Shown here one piece after another: positions 10,357 through 19,564 of a stretch of DNA of 64,000 bases. The translations under genes were made by a program, and so were the position numbers. Position 1 is the stretch's first letter, and each line of letters starts with the position of its first letter. Source of the DNA: Desulfosediminicola flagellatus (lineage in GTDB: Bacteria; Desulfobacterota; Desulfobulbia; Desulfobulbales; Desulfocapsaceae); the NCBI RefSeq assembly GCF_005116655.2, contig NZ_CP050698.1, positions 2,995,489 to 3,059,488 of the forward strand. The letters are read 5' to 3'. A model generated the notes under the pieces. That model saw only the letters and a list, made by a program, of their open reading frames with translations. It made no database searches and was not told the DNA's origin.

Positions 10357-11265
10357 TCAGGATTCAAAGCAAAGAATAGTATCAGTTGATGAAATGAGCC
10401 TGTTGCGACAAACCAACCCATCAGGTAAATCCACACCATCCCAGATCACGGATCCGGATATGGTTATATTGTGCCCGTTAACCGATCCGATTGAACACCA
10501 ATCTGATACATCAACGTTTCCGGTAAGCTCAGCGCTATCACTTATCAAATTGGGATTATCATCCTGGTATGCAAATTCAGACCACCTGTGAATATTACCA
10601 GTGAGTAATCCTTCATTAAGTCTCAGGTAATCTTGCGGTGTGCCCATATCCGTCCAGAAGTAATCATCTGCCCTGTAGACTGATAGTTTTTTACCTTTCG
10701 CCAGGAGTTGTCTATAATGATCGATTATACAGGACTCGATTCCTTCAGGTATTGCTTTAAGAATTTGAGGGTTAATTATATGGATTCCGGTAAAGGCAAG
10801 CAACTCACTCTCAGGATCAGTTCCGAATTCAACAACACGATCATGAGCTACAGCAACAGAATTAAATCGCGGATAATTGTGCATCGCAAGTGTAGCACAG
10901 CAACTAGCAGCAGAGTGAAACTGGTACAATTGCTTAAAGTCGATGGTATGATAAATATCGCCGTTTGTAACGAGGACAGGTTCATCCCGCATCAATTCAA
11001 CTGCCTTGCGAAGGCCACCACCTGTACCCAGTATGTTTTCTTCCTGCTGAATCACTACCCCAGGGATATCAACAATTGCCTTAACCACCTGTTCTTTCAA
11101 ATGGTGACAATTAACGATAATGAGATCGAAACCACTTCGTTGCAGTCGCTTAATAGTCAAAAGCAACAAAGGTTCATTAAGGATGGGAAAGAGAGGTTTG
11201 GGCCGTATGTTCGTATGAGGCAGCAAACGGGTGCCAAAACCTGCTGCCAGAATCATTGCCTGCAC
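10357..11265 (-). CDS. Sugar-1-phosphate nucleotidyltransferase, MurU-like
   Basis: A 302-residue NTP_transferase-family enzyme. The N-terminal signature GFGTRLLPHTNIRPKP (9-24) binds the nucleotide, TGGGLRKA is near 81, and NGDIYHTIDF (101-110) carries the metal-binding Asp. After about residue 230 comes a C-terminal extension with hexapeptide-like repeats, making it longer than Pseudomonas MurU (about 225). With the adjacent AmgK-like kinase it may make UDP-MurNAc (or UDP-GlcNAc/other NDP-sugar) from the sugar 1-phosphate. GTG 11265 follows GAGGAAAC at good spacing and gives the usual family N-terminus. It lies about 80 bp downstream of lpxI on the same strand. The family is certain; the sugar is inferred. 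Confidence 0.75.
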   Translation of the reverse strand: MQAMILAAGFGTRLLPHTNIRPKPLFPILNEPLLLLTIKRLQRSGFDLIIVNCHHLKEQVVKAIVDIPGVVIQQEENILGTGGGLRKAVELMRDEPVLVTNGDIYHTIDFKQLYQFHSAASCCATLAMHNYPRFNSVAVAHDRVVEFGTDPESELLAFTGIHIINPQILKAIPEGIESCIIDHYRQLLAKGKKLSVYRADDYFWTDMGTPQDYLRLNEGLLTGNIHRWSEFAYQDDNPNLISDSAELTGNVDVSDWCSIGSVNGHNITISGSVIWDGVDLPDGLVCRNRLISSTDTILCFES

Positions 11266-11347
11266 AGTGTTTCCTCAGGCAGGTAATATCTCTGCCATTA
11301 CAATATTTCTTAGTTTCCAACAAAAATGCTCGAATGACTAAAAAACT

Positions 11348-12190
11348 CTAATACTCCAGAGATCCGTCCGCCATCTCTTTAACACCTACAACGATAATCC
11401 CGCCTGCATCAGCGGTTCTAACCATTTCATCCCGATCAAAAAGAAGCGCCTGTTCAGCTTCAACCGCCAAAACAGCACCTTTCACACTGCTCAGCGACTC
11501 AATAGTTTTTGCACCAGTGGCTGGCAGATCAAAACGAAAATCCTGCCCCGGCTTTTTAACCTTGACGACAACTGCTTTTTCCCTGGCAAGTGCTCCACCA
11601 CGTTTAATTGCTTCGTCGGTGCCTTCAATTGCCTCGACAGCAACAACAGTACAATCGCGGACAACAACACATTGGCCGATATCCAGTTTGCCAATAGCCC
11701 TGGCATGATGCCAGCCAAACTCAATATCTCTTCGTTGCTTTTTGTTGGGTTTCTTTCGTGTAAGAATACCTTGTGGGAAAAGCAATTCACGCAGATACAG
11801 CGTAGACTCTAGAACCGCTATGCCTTCATCTTCAAGCACTCTGGCAATTGCGCGCAAAATAGCATCATCCTGCTTAGAATCTATCTTATTCCACAGAGAC
11901 AATGCTTTAAGATCAGGCCGTATGTCCCTGAATATCTGTGTTTTTGTAATAGTCCCAAGAAAGACGGTTTCGCCAACACCTTCCTTATGAAACCAGGATA
12001 CCAACTTCCCCAACTGACCAAGCTTTATCCAGATAACAGCATCAGCGGCTTCAGCAACGCGTTCATCAGTCTCACCGCGATGCGCAACAACCAGTACCTT
12101 ACGCCCGGCTTTGTGAGCAGCTTCAATAAACAGGAGGGGAAACTGCCCACCTCCTGCTATAATTCCGATTTTTTGAGGATCGATTATCAT
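11348..12190 (-). CDS. lpxI: UDP-2,3-diacylglucosamine diphosphatase LpxI
   Basis: LpxI (former DUF1009) hydrolyses UDP-2,3-diacylglucosamine to lipid X in lipid A synthesis and replaces LpxH in many alpha- and deltaproteobacteria. The 280-residue frame begins with the typical KIGIIAGGGQFPLLF (near 7-21). It carries the conserved RDIRPDLKAL and KPNKKQRRDIEFGW segments and the C-terminal domain with the LPATGAKTIE motif. It is peripheral or cytoplasmic. It starts 7 bp after lpxA, so the two are cotranscribed. In related genomes lpxB usually follows lpxI; here the next gene is the MurU-like nucleotidyltransferase. No lpxH-like gene is in the window. Confidence 0.95.
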   Translation of the reverse strand: MIIDPQKIGIIAGGGQFPLLFIEAAHKAGRKVLVVAHRGETDERVAEAADAVIWIKLGQLGKLVSWFHKEGVGETVFLGTITKTQIFRDIRPDLKALSLWNKIDSKQDDAILRAIARVLEDEGIAVLESTLYLRELLFPQGILTRKKPNKKQRRDIEFGWHHARAIGKLDIGQCVVVRDCTVVAVEAIEGTDEAIKRGGALAREKAVVVKVKKPGQDFRFDLPATGAKTIESLSSVKGAVLAVEAEQALLFDRDEMVRTADAGGIIVVGVKEMADGSLEY

Positions 12191-12197
12191 CTGCTAC

Positions 12198-12995
12198 TTA
12201 GTCCTCAATAGTGCGCTTTACCACCCCACGCTTTGACTGCTCCATAAAATCGATGAGATAATCAACTTCCGGGCAATCAGAAATATCTCTTTTCGCCTGC
12301 TCCAAAGCATCTTTATGAAGCAGATTCGGAGACCTGAAGATGATTTTAAAGGCTTGATCAAGCTTGTTGATGGTCTCTCTACTGAAACCATTACGCTTTA
12401 AACCAATTTTATTAATTCCTGAAATTCTGGTTCTGTTTCTGGTTCCTGCAAGAATAATATATGGTGCAACATCAAGGCTGATTCCGGAAACGCCTCCAAT
12501 ATAACTAAAGGCTCCAATTCTGCAAAACTGATGAACAGCAACCAAACCACCGATAGATGCACGATCGCCAACTTCAACATGCCCTGCAAGCGTAGCAACA
12601 TTCGCAAGAATTACGTGATTGCCAATCTTACAATCATGGGCCACATGGGTATACGCCATCAACAGGTTTGAGCTACCGATTATTGTTTTACCTGGCCCAT
12701 CCGGTGTTCCTCTATGGATAGACGCATATTCACGAATCTGGTTATCATCACCGATAATGAGTTCTGTTGGCTCTCCTTTGTAGCTGAGATCCTGTGGGTC
12801 ACCACCAACGGTTGCAAAAGAACCTATAAGATTTCTTTTACCTATTTTGGTAGGGCCTGAAATCACCGCATGAGGCTCGACGCGTGTTCCCGCATCGATG
12901 CACACTCCGGCCTTAATGACCGCATATGGGCCTACAATAACTGAGCTATCAAGCTCTGCCTTCGCATCGACTACTGCTGTTGAATGTATGGACAT
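12198..12995 (-). CDS. lpxA: UDP-N-acetylglucosamine acyltransferase LpxA
   Basis: LpxA adds the 3-O-acyl chain to UDP-GlcNAc from acyl-ACP, the first step of lipid A synthesis, as a cytoplasmic trimer. The 265-residue protein starts with the usual IHSTAVVDAKAEL strand of hexapeptide repeats forming the left-handed beta-helix. It has the conserved active-site stretch LLMAYTHVAHDCKIGNH with the catalytic His (near 125), GGLVAVHQFCRIG, and the RNRTRISGINKIGLKR segment before the helical C-terminus. Length is typical (about 260). It lies in the order lpxD-fabZ-lpxA-lpxI, with about 160 bp after fabZ. Confidence 0.97.
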   Translation of the reverse strand: MSIHSTAVVDAKAELDSSVIVGPYAVIKAGVCIDAGTRVEPHAVISGPTKIGKRNLIGSFATVGGDPQDLSYKGEPTELIIGDDNQIREYASIHRGTPDGPGKTIIGSSNLLMAYTHVAHDCKIGNHVILANVATLAGHVEVGDRASIGGLVAVHQFCRIGAFSYIGGVSGISLDVAPYIILAGTRNRTRISGINKIGLKRNGFSRETINKLDQAFKIIFRSPNLLHKDALEQAKRDISDCPEVDYLIDFMEQSKRGVVKRTIED

Positions 12996-13159
12996 AATAT
13001 ATCTTTAGTTTTACGAAACGAGTCGTAGTGTATTTTTTATCGGCTGATCTGGTCTGCCGCTCAATAATGAAGCAGGATTCTTACAAACTATGCCCACCAA
13101 CCGCAAGGCCTAAATATAGGCTGTAAACAACGCTGTTCAAACGAACATACAGCAATCAG

Positions 13160-13612
13160 TTACGAAAACGAGGCCATAAGTTCTGCCTCTGCAACCACCG
13201 CATCATCTACATACGCTTTAGCTTCCATTATAAGAATAGAACGCTTCTGTTTAACAAGCTTCAGCTTATAAATGAGCTGGTCACCAGGTACAACCGGCTT
13301 TCTAAAGCGTGCTTTATCAATTCCGGCAAAAAACACGAGTTTCTCGCCAATGGCTTCCGGGTTAGCATAAAAGGCCATAACACAACCGACCTGTGCCAAC
13401 CCTTCAAGAATTAATACGCCAGGCATTACAGGTTTTCCAGGAAAATGCCCCTGGAAAAACTGTTCATTTATTGTGACATTTTTCAGGCCTACTATTTCAT
13501 TGCCAACATCCATTGTTAAAATTCGATCGACCATGATAAACGGATACCTGTGTGGTATCAGTTTCATGATTTCAACAACATCTATATTTTCCGGAGCCGG
13601 TAACTCACTCAT
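13160..13612 (-). CDS. fabZ: 3-hydroxyacyl-ACP dehydratase FabZ
   Basis: FabZ dehydrates 3-hydroxyacyl-ACP in fatty acid elongation and competes with LpxA/LpxD for the same hydroxyacyl-ACP, which explains its position between them. The 150-residue hot-dog-fold protein shows LIPHRYPFIMVDRI, the catalytic-His FFQGHFPGKPVMPGV motif and LEGLAQVG with the catalytic Glu. ATG 13612 has AGAGGG 7 nt upstream; a TTG one codon earlier is less likely. The gap to lpxD is 17 bp. Confidence 0.97.
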   Translation of the reverse strand: MSELPAPENIDVVEIMKLIPHRYPFIMVDRILTMDVGNEIVGLKNVTINEQFFQGHFPGKPVMPGVLILEGLAQVGCVMAFYANPEAIGEKLVFFAGIDKARFRKPVVPGDQLIYKLKLVKQKRSILIMEAKAYVDDAVVAEAELMASFS

Positions 13613-13629
13613 CAATCTGCCCTCTTCAA

Positions 13630-14679
13630 TTAATTATTTGCTAGTTTTTCCTGCAAAGCAGCAACTGCTTTCTTTAACTTCCTAAACTCGCTATATATTT
13701 CAGGGAGCTTGGCAAAAATGGTGTTCGCCTTAGCCCACTTTGTAATTGGAATAGCCGGATATCCTCCGACCTTTGCACCTTTTTCAAGTGATCCATGGAC
13801 ACCTGAACCACCTGCAACCATTGCCTGATCACCAAGGTGAATATGGCCGTTTAATGCGGATCTACCTGCCAGAACAACGTTGCGACCCAGTGTGGTTGAG
13901 CCGGCAATTCCCACCTGAGCGACTATCAGGGAGTTTGGCCCTACAACAACGTTATGCCCAATCTGCACCTGGTTATCAATTTTCGCACCAGATTGTATCC
14001 AGGTATCACCAAATGTACCACGATCAATGCTTACATTTGAGCCAATCTCGACATCATCGTCGATCTTTACTTTACCAACCTGAGGTCGTTTTACATGATT
14101 ACCCATATCGTCAGTGGCATAACCATATCCATCACTGCCGATAACCGTGCCGGAGTGAATTATAACCTTCTTCCCCAATACACAGCCATAAGCGACAGTA
14201 ACATTTGCTTTTAGATGAGTATCATCACCAATAATCACATCATCGCCAATAACAGTACCTGGCTCAATGCTAACACGCTCACCAATAGTAACTCTGTTAC
14301 CGACAGCTACCAGTGGTCCAATAGATATGTTCTTTGAGATTGTACAATCGGATCCGATGTATGCACGTTCATGAATCCCTTCAGCTTTAAACTCTTTTTC
14401 AAGTAAAGCATTATGAACAATTGCTGAGGCCAGATAAGGATTTTTCACCTTTATTACCGGCATATGTTCAACGTCACCCATTGTCAGCGGAACCAGTGCG
14501 ACTGCAGCCTTACAATTCTGGAGAAGCTCTGCTTCTTTCACCTTTGCTAAAAAAGCTAAATCATCAGGCCCTGCGGTCTCGATAGAAGCGATGTTACTTA
14601 TGGTAACATCGCCATTTCCGATGAGTTCGCCATCAACCATTTCTGCAACTGCATCCAGTCGTAACGTTTTGGTTATCAT
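13630..14679 (-). CDS. lpxD: UDP-3-O-acylglucosamine N-acyltransferase LpxD
   Basis: LpxD N-acylates UDP-3-O-acyl-glucosamine with hydroxyacyl-ACP, the third lipid A step. The 349-residue protein has an N-terminal uridine-binding domain (about 1-100, ending near [10 protein letters not shown]). Long hexapeptide beta-helix repeats follow, with the catalytic [13 protein letters not shown] region (His near 247) and [13 protein letters not shown]. The C-terminal helix [14 protein letters not shown] completes it. Length is typical. It is the first gene of the lpxD-fabZ-lpxA-lpxI run; 67 bp separate it from the NamZ-like gene upstream. Confidence 0.96.
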   Translation of the reverse strand: MITKTLRLDAVAEMVDGELIGNGDVTISNIASIETAGPDDLAFLAKVKEAELLQNCKAAVALVPLTMGDVEHMPVIKVKNPYLASAIVHNALLEKEFKAEGIHERAYIGSDCTISKNISIGPLVAVGNRVTIGERVSIEPGTVIGDDVIIGDDTHLKANVTVAYGCVLGKKVIIHSGTVIGSDGYGYATDDMGNHVKRPQVGKVKIDDDVEIGSNVSIDRGTFGDTWIQSGAKIDNQVQIGHNVVVGPNSLIVAQVGIAGSTTLGRNVVLAGRSALNGHIHLGDQAMVAGGSGVHGSLEKGAKVGGYPAIPITKWAKANTIFAKLPEIYSEFRKLKKAVAALQEKLANN

Positions 14680-14746
14680 AGTAGTTTTATAAATAATCCA
14701 TTCAGGTTAATTAATCAGATGACACGATTCCGGGCTAAAAAATCTG

Positions 14747-15913
14747 TTAGTACAAAAAGTAGTGTTTTCGCCGGTTATCGAATGCTTCAAGTTGTGGCTT
14801 CCATTGTTCTTCCATGGCCAGGATCGATTCTACGCTTTCAAGATCCTTCCGCACTTTCTGACTTCCTAAAATTAGATCCATTGGCAGGCGTTTATACTCA
14901 TATTCATATGGCGGTTCTTTGTAGGCAAACTCACCCTTGTACAAAGCCATGACCGCTCGAAGTAATGCCAGGCTAGTCCTGTAAGGAAGAAATGCATTGT
15001 TATCTACTACATGGATCTGGAACCCATTACAGGTTTGACCAGCAAATTTACCGGAGGTTGGTTCAAAAGCCAGAGTGCGAAGATAACAACCGGGAAGCGG
15101 TGTATCGCTCATGTGCTCCAAAATGGCATCAGCATCCCAGAAAGGCGCTCCGACAAGTTCAAATGGCAGTGTCGTTCCCCTTCCTTCAGAAACATTGGTG
15201 CCTTCCCAGATAACCTGCCCAGGATAGACGATTGCAGTATCCGGGGTTGGCATATTGGGTGATGGAAAAACCCACGGGAAGCCTGTATCACGAAAATACA
15301 TCTTTCGGTCCCAGCCCTTCATCGGAATAACTTCAAGATCGACATCAATTTTGTATTCCCCTGCAATAAATCGCGCAAGCTCACCAAACGTCAATCCATG
15401 CCTCATAGGTATCGCGTAAAGGCCGACAAAAGATGCGCAGTCATCTTCGAGGATGTTCCCTTCAACCGCATTGCCGCCAATCGGATTAGGGCGATCAAGA
15501 ACAACAACCTTCTTCCCCATTTGGGCAGCCAACTCCATACAATATGCCATCGTATACATAAATGTATAGACACGGGTTCCAACATCTACAATATCAATCA
15601 ACAGAACATCCAGGTTGTCAAACATTGCAGAGTCAGGACGCCTCGAATCACCGTACAAACTGTACACAGTTAACCCCGTCATAGGATCAACCTGATGTGC
15701 AGACTCGATCATATTATCCTGTTTCTCTGCGAAAAAGCCATGCTGCGGAGAAAAGAGGCATGTCAGTTTTCCAGGAAACTGCTTCTCAATATGATAACGT
15801 GTATGGAGTAAATCAGAGGCAGTGGACGCCTGATTAGACAACAGGGCCAGTCGGGAATTCTCAGCCCAGGATGGCGGATTCAATAGGAAATTTTCTAGGC
15901 CAATCTGCAACAT
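14747..15913 (-). CDS. DUF1343-family exo-beta-N-acetylmuramidase (NamZ-like)
   Basis: A 388-residue DUF1343 protein. The characterised member, NamZ (YbbC) of Bacillus subtilis, cleaves single MurNAc residues from the non-reducing ends of peptidoglycan fragments. Family segments visible are LALLSNQAS near 25, FSPQHGFF with the adjacent acidic YSLYGDSRRP, LLIDIVDVGTRVYTF, VLDRPNPIGG and the late EYEYKRLPMDLI. No signal peptide is present (MLQIGLENF), so the enzyme is predicted cytoplasmic, unlike secreted NamZ. That would suit cytosolic breakdown of recycled muropeptides. The AmgK/MurU-like pair further down the same strand could use the released MurNAc. It starts at ATG 15913 with a weak ribosome site. 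The enzymatic role is inferred from the family. Confidence 0.8.
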   Translation of the reverse strand: MLQIGLENFLLNPPSWAENSRLALLSNQASTASDLLHTRYHIEKQFPGKLTCLFSPQHGFFAEKQDNMIESAHQVDPMTGLTVYSLYGDSRRPDSAMFDNLDVLLIDIVDVGTRVYTFMYTMAYCMELAAQMGKKVVVLDRPNPIGGNAVEGNILEDDCASFVGLYAIPMRHGLTFGELARFIAGEYKIDVDLEVIPMKGWDRKMYFRDTGFPWVFPSPNMPTPDTAIVYPGQVIWEGTNVSEGRGTTLPFELVGAPFWDADAILEHMSDTPLPGCYLRTLAFEPTSGKFAGQTCNGFQIHVVDNNAFLPYRTSLALLRAVMALYKGEFAYKEPPYEYEYKRLPMDLILGSQKVRKDLESVESILAMEEQWKPQLEAFDNRRKHYFLY

Positions 15914-16482
15914 GGTTTAATAATATTTCTCAATAGATTGATAGTCGTGGAAAAGTCTTTACGTAAAGCATGGTATAGTAATTGCGCTGGATGAAAAAGT
16001 CAAAATGTAGATAGTGTTTACAGGAGAAAGCAGGGTCTCTTGAGTGCTTGAATAAAAACTACAGCGACTTGGAAAAGATAATCACGACATGTTTTTCTGA
16101 TTGGATTCGAAATCCCTAACCTGGATTTCTCATCAATACAATTTTTCACAAGTCGAGACACACCGCTGCAGTAAACTACCGCACGTGGTTTGTAACGTTG
16201 CAGTTAGGGAAAAAATCTATTGACCATACGTGTTAGATTTTGATTTCAAACAGTACTATGAGGATTTGATACTGGAAAGAGGCCAGCTCAACCAAATAAC
16301 TGTTTTTTTCTTTGAAATCAAAAGACAATGAGAAATGCGGGTTAGAAGGGAAAACCTAATGAGTGCTAATCAACTACAACCCGGTAGCATACTGAACAAT
16401 CGTCATTCGAAAAATTCACGACTGATCGTCCAGTATCCTACACTATTACTCCACAACATTATCCAGCGCTAATAGCATTCTG
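15914..16482. other. Intergenic region between glmS and the NamZ-like gene
   Basis: About 570 AT-rich bases with no coding frame that resembles a protein. No clear terminator follows the glmS stop. The region presumably holds the promoter for the namZ-lpx run on the minus strand, but no box can be assigned with confidence. Confidence 0.5.
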
Positions 16483-18324
16483 TTATTCGACAGTTACGCT
16501 TTTTGCAAGATTCCTCGGTTGATCAACATCACACCCCCTGCGGGTTGCGATTTCATATGAAAGCAACTGAGCTGGAATTGTATAAAGTATCGGATTCATA
16601 TCTTCATGAACCTTCGGCATATACACGATATCATCAGTGATATTTTGCAAATGATCATCACCGGCGGTTCCTATCAGGATTAATCGACCCTGACGTGCTT
16701 TTATTTCTTCGACGTTGGAGATACTCTTCTGATAAACAGCATCCTGAGGAACAAGTGCAAGAATCGGCATATCTTTATCAATCAGTGCTATCGGGCCATG
16801 CTTCAACTCTCCGGAAGCGTATCCCTCTGCATGGATATATGAAATTTCCTTCAGCTTTAATGCACCCTCAAGAGCTATAGGATAACTCAACCCCCGACCG
16901 ACAAAGAGGAAATCTTTACTATCGTAAAACGATTCAATCAGCGTTGATATTTGATTTTGGATACGAGGCAGTTCATTATCAATAGTAGTAGAAATATCCA
17001 GAATTGCCCGGCCGAGTTCAATGCTTTTCTCTGCAGTAATAGTCTTTTTCTGCTGAGCGAAATACAAGGTCATCAAAAAGAGTGCGACAAGCTGAGCAGT
17101 AAATGCCTTGGTAGAAGCAACACCGATCTCCGGGCCTGCATGCGTATACACAGTTCCATCAGCTTCACGGGTCATTGTAGAGCCCACTACATTACAAATT
17201 GTTATAACCTTTGATCCAAGCTGTTTGGCAAGACGTATTCCGGCAAGGGTATCAGCAGTCTCACCCGACTGTGAGATTGAAATTGTCATCACCCGTTCGT
17301 CAATAAGCAGATTCCTGTATCTGAATTCAGAGGCTATATCAACTTCAACAGGGATTCTTGCATACTTTTCTATCCAGTATTTTGCAACCAGAGCAGCATG
17401 CCAGGAGGTACCGCAGGCAACAAGAAAGATGCGATCAATTGATTCAAGATCCTTCCCTGTAAAATTAATTTCAGGAATTGTTACCTCGCCGGTTTCAGGA
17501 TTAATCCTTCCACTCAAGGTGTTGGTTATTGCCTGTGGCTGCTCATAAATTTCCTTCAGCATAAAGTGTTTATAACCAGCCTTTTCGGCCATGGCTGCAT
17601 TCCACTCAATAAACTGAACAACTTTATCTACAACCTCTCCGGTATCCAGCGAGGTGATTGTGTAACTATCGGCAGTCAGTACAGCCATCTCCCTGTCTTC
17701 AAGGAAAATAACCTGATTGGTATATGGAAGTAACGCAGGGATATCAGAAGCCATAAATGACCCGATATCATCACTTACACCAAGAACAAGAGGACTCTGG
17801 TTTCTTGCGGCTACAAGTGTATCCGGATTTTTAGCCCAGAGAACACCAAGAGCGAATGAACCTTCAACATGCTTAACAGCCTCTCTGACAGCCTTAGGCA
17901 GATCATTTTCAAGATGTTCTTCAATAAGGTGAGCAAGAACCTCTGTATCTGTTTCAGAGGTAAATACATGCCCCTTAGCTTTTAATTCTTCACGCAGGGA
18001 ATGATAGTTCTCTATAATTCCATTATGAACTACAACCAGATCACCGGTACAGTCACTATGTGGATGAGCGTTCTCTTCAGTTGGTGCACCATGTGTTGCC
18101 CAGCGCGTGTGACCAAGCCCTATGTGAGCTGGTGCGACTATGGCATCATCTATACGCGTTTCAAGATTGGCAAGCTTACCTTCGGCTCTGAATTTTACGA
18201 GTTTATCATCTTCTAGGTAAACAATACCTGCCGAATCATACCCTCGATATTCAAGTCGTCTCAAACCTTCAAGAATGACAGGGACGACGCGCTTAGGCCC
18301 GCAATAACCAACTATTCCACACAT
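16483..18324 (-). CDS. glmS: Glutamine--fructose-6-phosphate aminotransferase GlmS
   Basis: GlmS makes glucosamine 6-phosphate from fructose 6-phosphate and glutamine, feeding UDP-GlcNAc for peptidoglycan and lipid A. From ATG 18324 it is 613 residues. Met is followed directly by CGIVGY, whose Cys becomes the N-terminal nucleophile, so a longer upstream frame (to 18363) is wrong. GAGGAG precedes ATG 18324. The glutaminase domain shows GHTRWATHG. Two SIS domains show ACGTSWHAAL, SQSGETADT, CNVVGSTMTREAD and the C-terminal KSVTVE. No glmS ribozyme-like leader was recognised. It is divergent from pyrE. Confidence 0.97.
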   Translation of the reverse strand: MCGIVGYCGPKRVVPVILEGLRRLEYRGYDSAGIVYLEDDKLVKFRAEGKLANLETRIDDAIVAPAHIGLGHTRWATHGAPTEENAHPHSDCTGDLVVVHNGIIENYHSLREELKAKGHVFTSETDTEVLAHLIEEHLENDLPKAVREAVKHVEGSFALGVLWAKNPDTLVAARNQSPLVLGVSDDIGSFMASDIPALLPYTNQVIFLEDREMAVLTADSYTITSLDTGEVVDKVVQFIEWNAAMAEKAGYKHFMLKEIYEQPQAITNTLSGRINPETGEVTIPEINFTGKDLESIDRIFLVACGTSWHAALVAKYWIEKYARIPVEVDIASEFRYRNLLIDERVMTISISQSGETADTLAGIRLAKQLGSKVITICNVVGSTMTREADGTVYTHAGPEIGVASTKAFTAQLVALFLMTLYFAQQKKTITAEKSIELGRAILDISTTIDNELPRIQNQISTLIESFYDSKDFLFVGRGLSYPIALEGALKLKEISYIHAEGYASGELKHGPIALIDKDMPILALVPQDAVYQKSISNVEEIKARQGRLILIGTAGDDHLQNITDDIVYMPKVHEDMNPILYTIPAQLLSYEIATRRGCDVDQPRNLAKSVTVE

Positions 18325-18543
18325 TAGTATCTCCTCAAATGTATATGTACGTATATACTGCAAGTGTTTCCACTACATATGCCTGACAACATAAAGATTA
18401 TAGAATAACACGGGATTTTCATTCAATGCGAGGTTTTTCTTTTCACTAACAAAAAAACGAGCTAAGATGTAGGATTCTTCAGTTGAACATTGATCTCACA
18501 TCAGCACACCAATAAATTAGCCAACCGAGGAATCCAACTTATT

Positions 18544-19095
18544 ATGACTGATAGACAACGTCTTAAAGAAATACTACTTGAAAAATCTTACCGCAAAGGC
18601 ACCTTCACCCTCACTTCCGGTAAAACTTCCGATTTTTATATCGATGGCAAGCAGACAACGCTTTCAGCTGAAGGCGCATACCTCTGTGGTAAATTACTTC
18701 TTGAACTTATCAATAAGAGCGGCGTGCAAATCGATGCAATTGGGGGCATGACCCTTGGCGCAGATCCTCTTGTTACTGCGGCTTCTGTTGTCAGTTTCCT
18801 GGAAGAAAAGCCAATCCCTGCATTTATTGTTCGAAAAGAAGCAAAAGGCCACGGAACAGGAAATTTCATTGAAGGCCTGAAAAATATGCCTGAAGGATGC
18901 AGTGTGGCCCTCGTGGAAGATGTTGTTACCACTGGCGGCACTCTTCTTCAGGTTATTGAAAGAGTAGAATCCCAAGGGTTCAAAGTCGGCCTTGTGGCCA
19001 CAGTGGTTGAGCGCCAGGAAGGCGGTGTTGAAGTACTCGCGAAAGCAGGGTATCGCCTTGAATCCATTTTCACTCGAGAGGAGCTCTTAAGCTAA
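18544..19095 (+). CDS. pyrE: Orotate phosphoribosyltransferase PyrE
   Basis: PyrE joins orotate and PRPP to make orotidine 5'-phosphate in pyrimidine synthesis. From ATG 18544 (preceded by CGAGGAATCC) the protein is 183 residues. It starts MTDRQRLKEILLEKSYRKG, with SGKTSDFYIDGK, the lysine-rich RKEAKGHGTG flexible loop, and the PRPP-binding VALVEDVVTTGGT motif near 122-134. An upstream in-frame ATG at 18490 would add 18 residues unlike the family and has no ribosome site. The small dual-CXXC gene follows 7 bp after the stop. Confidence 0.96.
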   Translation: MTDRQRLKEILLEKSYRKGTFTLTSGKTSDFYIDGKQTTLSAEGAYLCGKLLLELINKSGVQIDAIGGMTLGADPLVTAASVVSFLEEKPIPAFIVRKEAKGHGTGNFIEGLKNMPEGCSVALVEDVVTTGGTLLQVIERVESQGFKVGLVATVVERQEGGVEVLAKAGYRLESIFTREELLS

Positions 19096-19102
19096 TTTCG
19101 CC

Positions 19103-19273
19103 ATGAAATGTCGAGAATGCTCAGCCAAACTTGAAGTACATAGAATGTGTCGAAGGGTCAGGATGCGTTGCACAGGATGCAAAAAAGAATATCACATACA
19201 TGAAGTAGCCAGTGACCTCGACGAAGAGACTGAAGAGATTTTGGCCCGGTACACAACCATCGTATATGATTGA
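19103..19273 (+). CDS. Dual-CXXC small protein (Cys member of a small (seleno)protein family)
   Basis: A 56-residue protein with CxxC at residues 3-6, a single Cys at 16 and CxxC at 23-26, so it looks like a tiny zinc ribbon or thiol protein. The second half, with IHEVASDLDEETEEIL and a C-terminal ARYTTIVYD, matches my recollection of a Desulfobacterota family in which some members carry selenocysteine in place of one Cys. Here all positions are Cys codons and no in-frame TGA interrupts it. It begins 7 bp after pyrE, so it is likely cotranscribed with it. It is too short for many gene callers but has a clear start (ATG 19103) and stop. The molecular role is unknown. Confidence 0.8.
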   Translation: MKCRECSAKLEVHRMCRRVRMRCTGCKKEYHIHEVASDLDEETEEILARYTTIVYD

Positions 19274-19310
19274 TACTCACACGACTGAATAACACTCTTT
19301 CCTGCTTTAT

Positions 19311-19347
19311 ATGTCATCCATTGCTCTCAACTGGCAATGGATGACAT
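19311..19347 (+). terminator. Perfect 14-bp hairpin after the dual-CXXC gene
   Basis: ATGTCATCCATTGC (19311-19324) pairs exactly with its complement at 19334-19347 around a 9-nt loop. There is no T tract, so termination is only likely; it could instead be a 3'-end stabiliser. It lies 38 bp after the stop codon. Confidence 0.55.
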
Positions 19348-19564
19348 GCACCTCTCACCGAGTCGCTCCATCCACCCTTATGCATTTAAAATAAAAAAGT
19401 AATTGCTTTATTTTTCGTCAGGCATAATAATATGTCCTGACAGATAATTGATTTCGCAAAACTAATTGTTCGATCGTCTCTATCGAAATCTTTCTCTCCT
19501 ATTATTTATTTTCGAAATAGATGATTAGTGTTTCTGTCATGAACTCATCCAATAGGTGAAATGC

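Noticed and set aside
19103..19273. Selenocysteine codon in the dual-CXXC gene
   Set aside because: All motif positions are Cys codons (TGT/TGC), and the only TGA is the stop at 19271; no SECIS needed.
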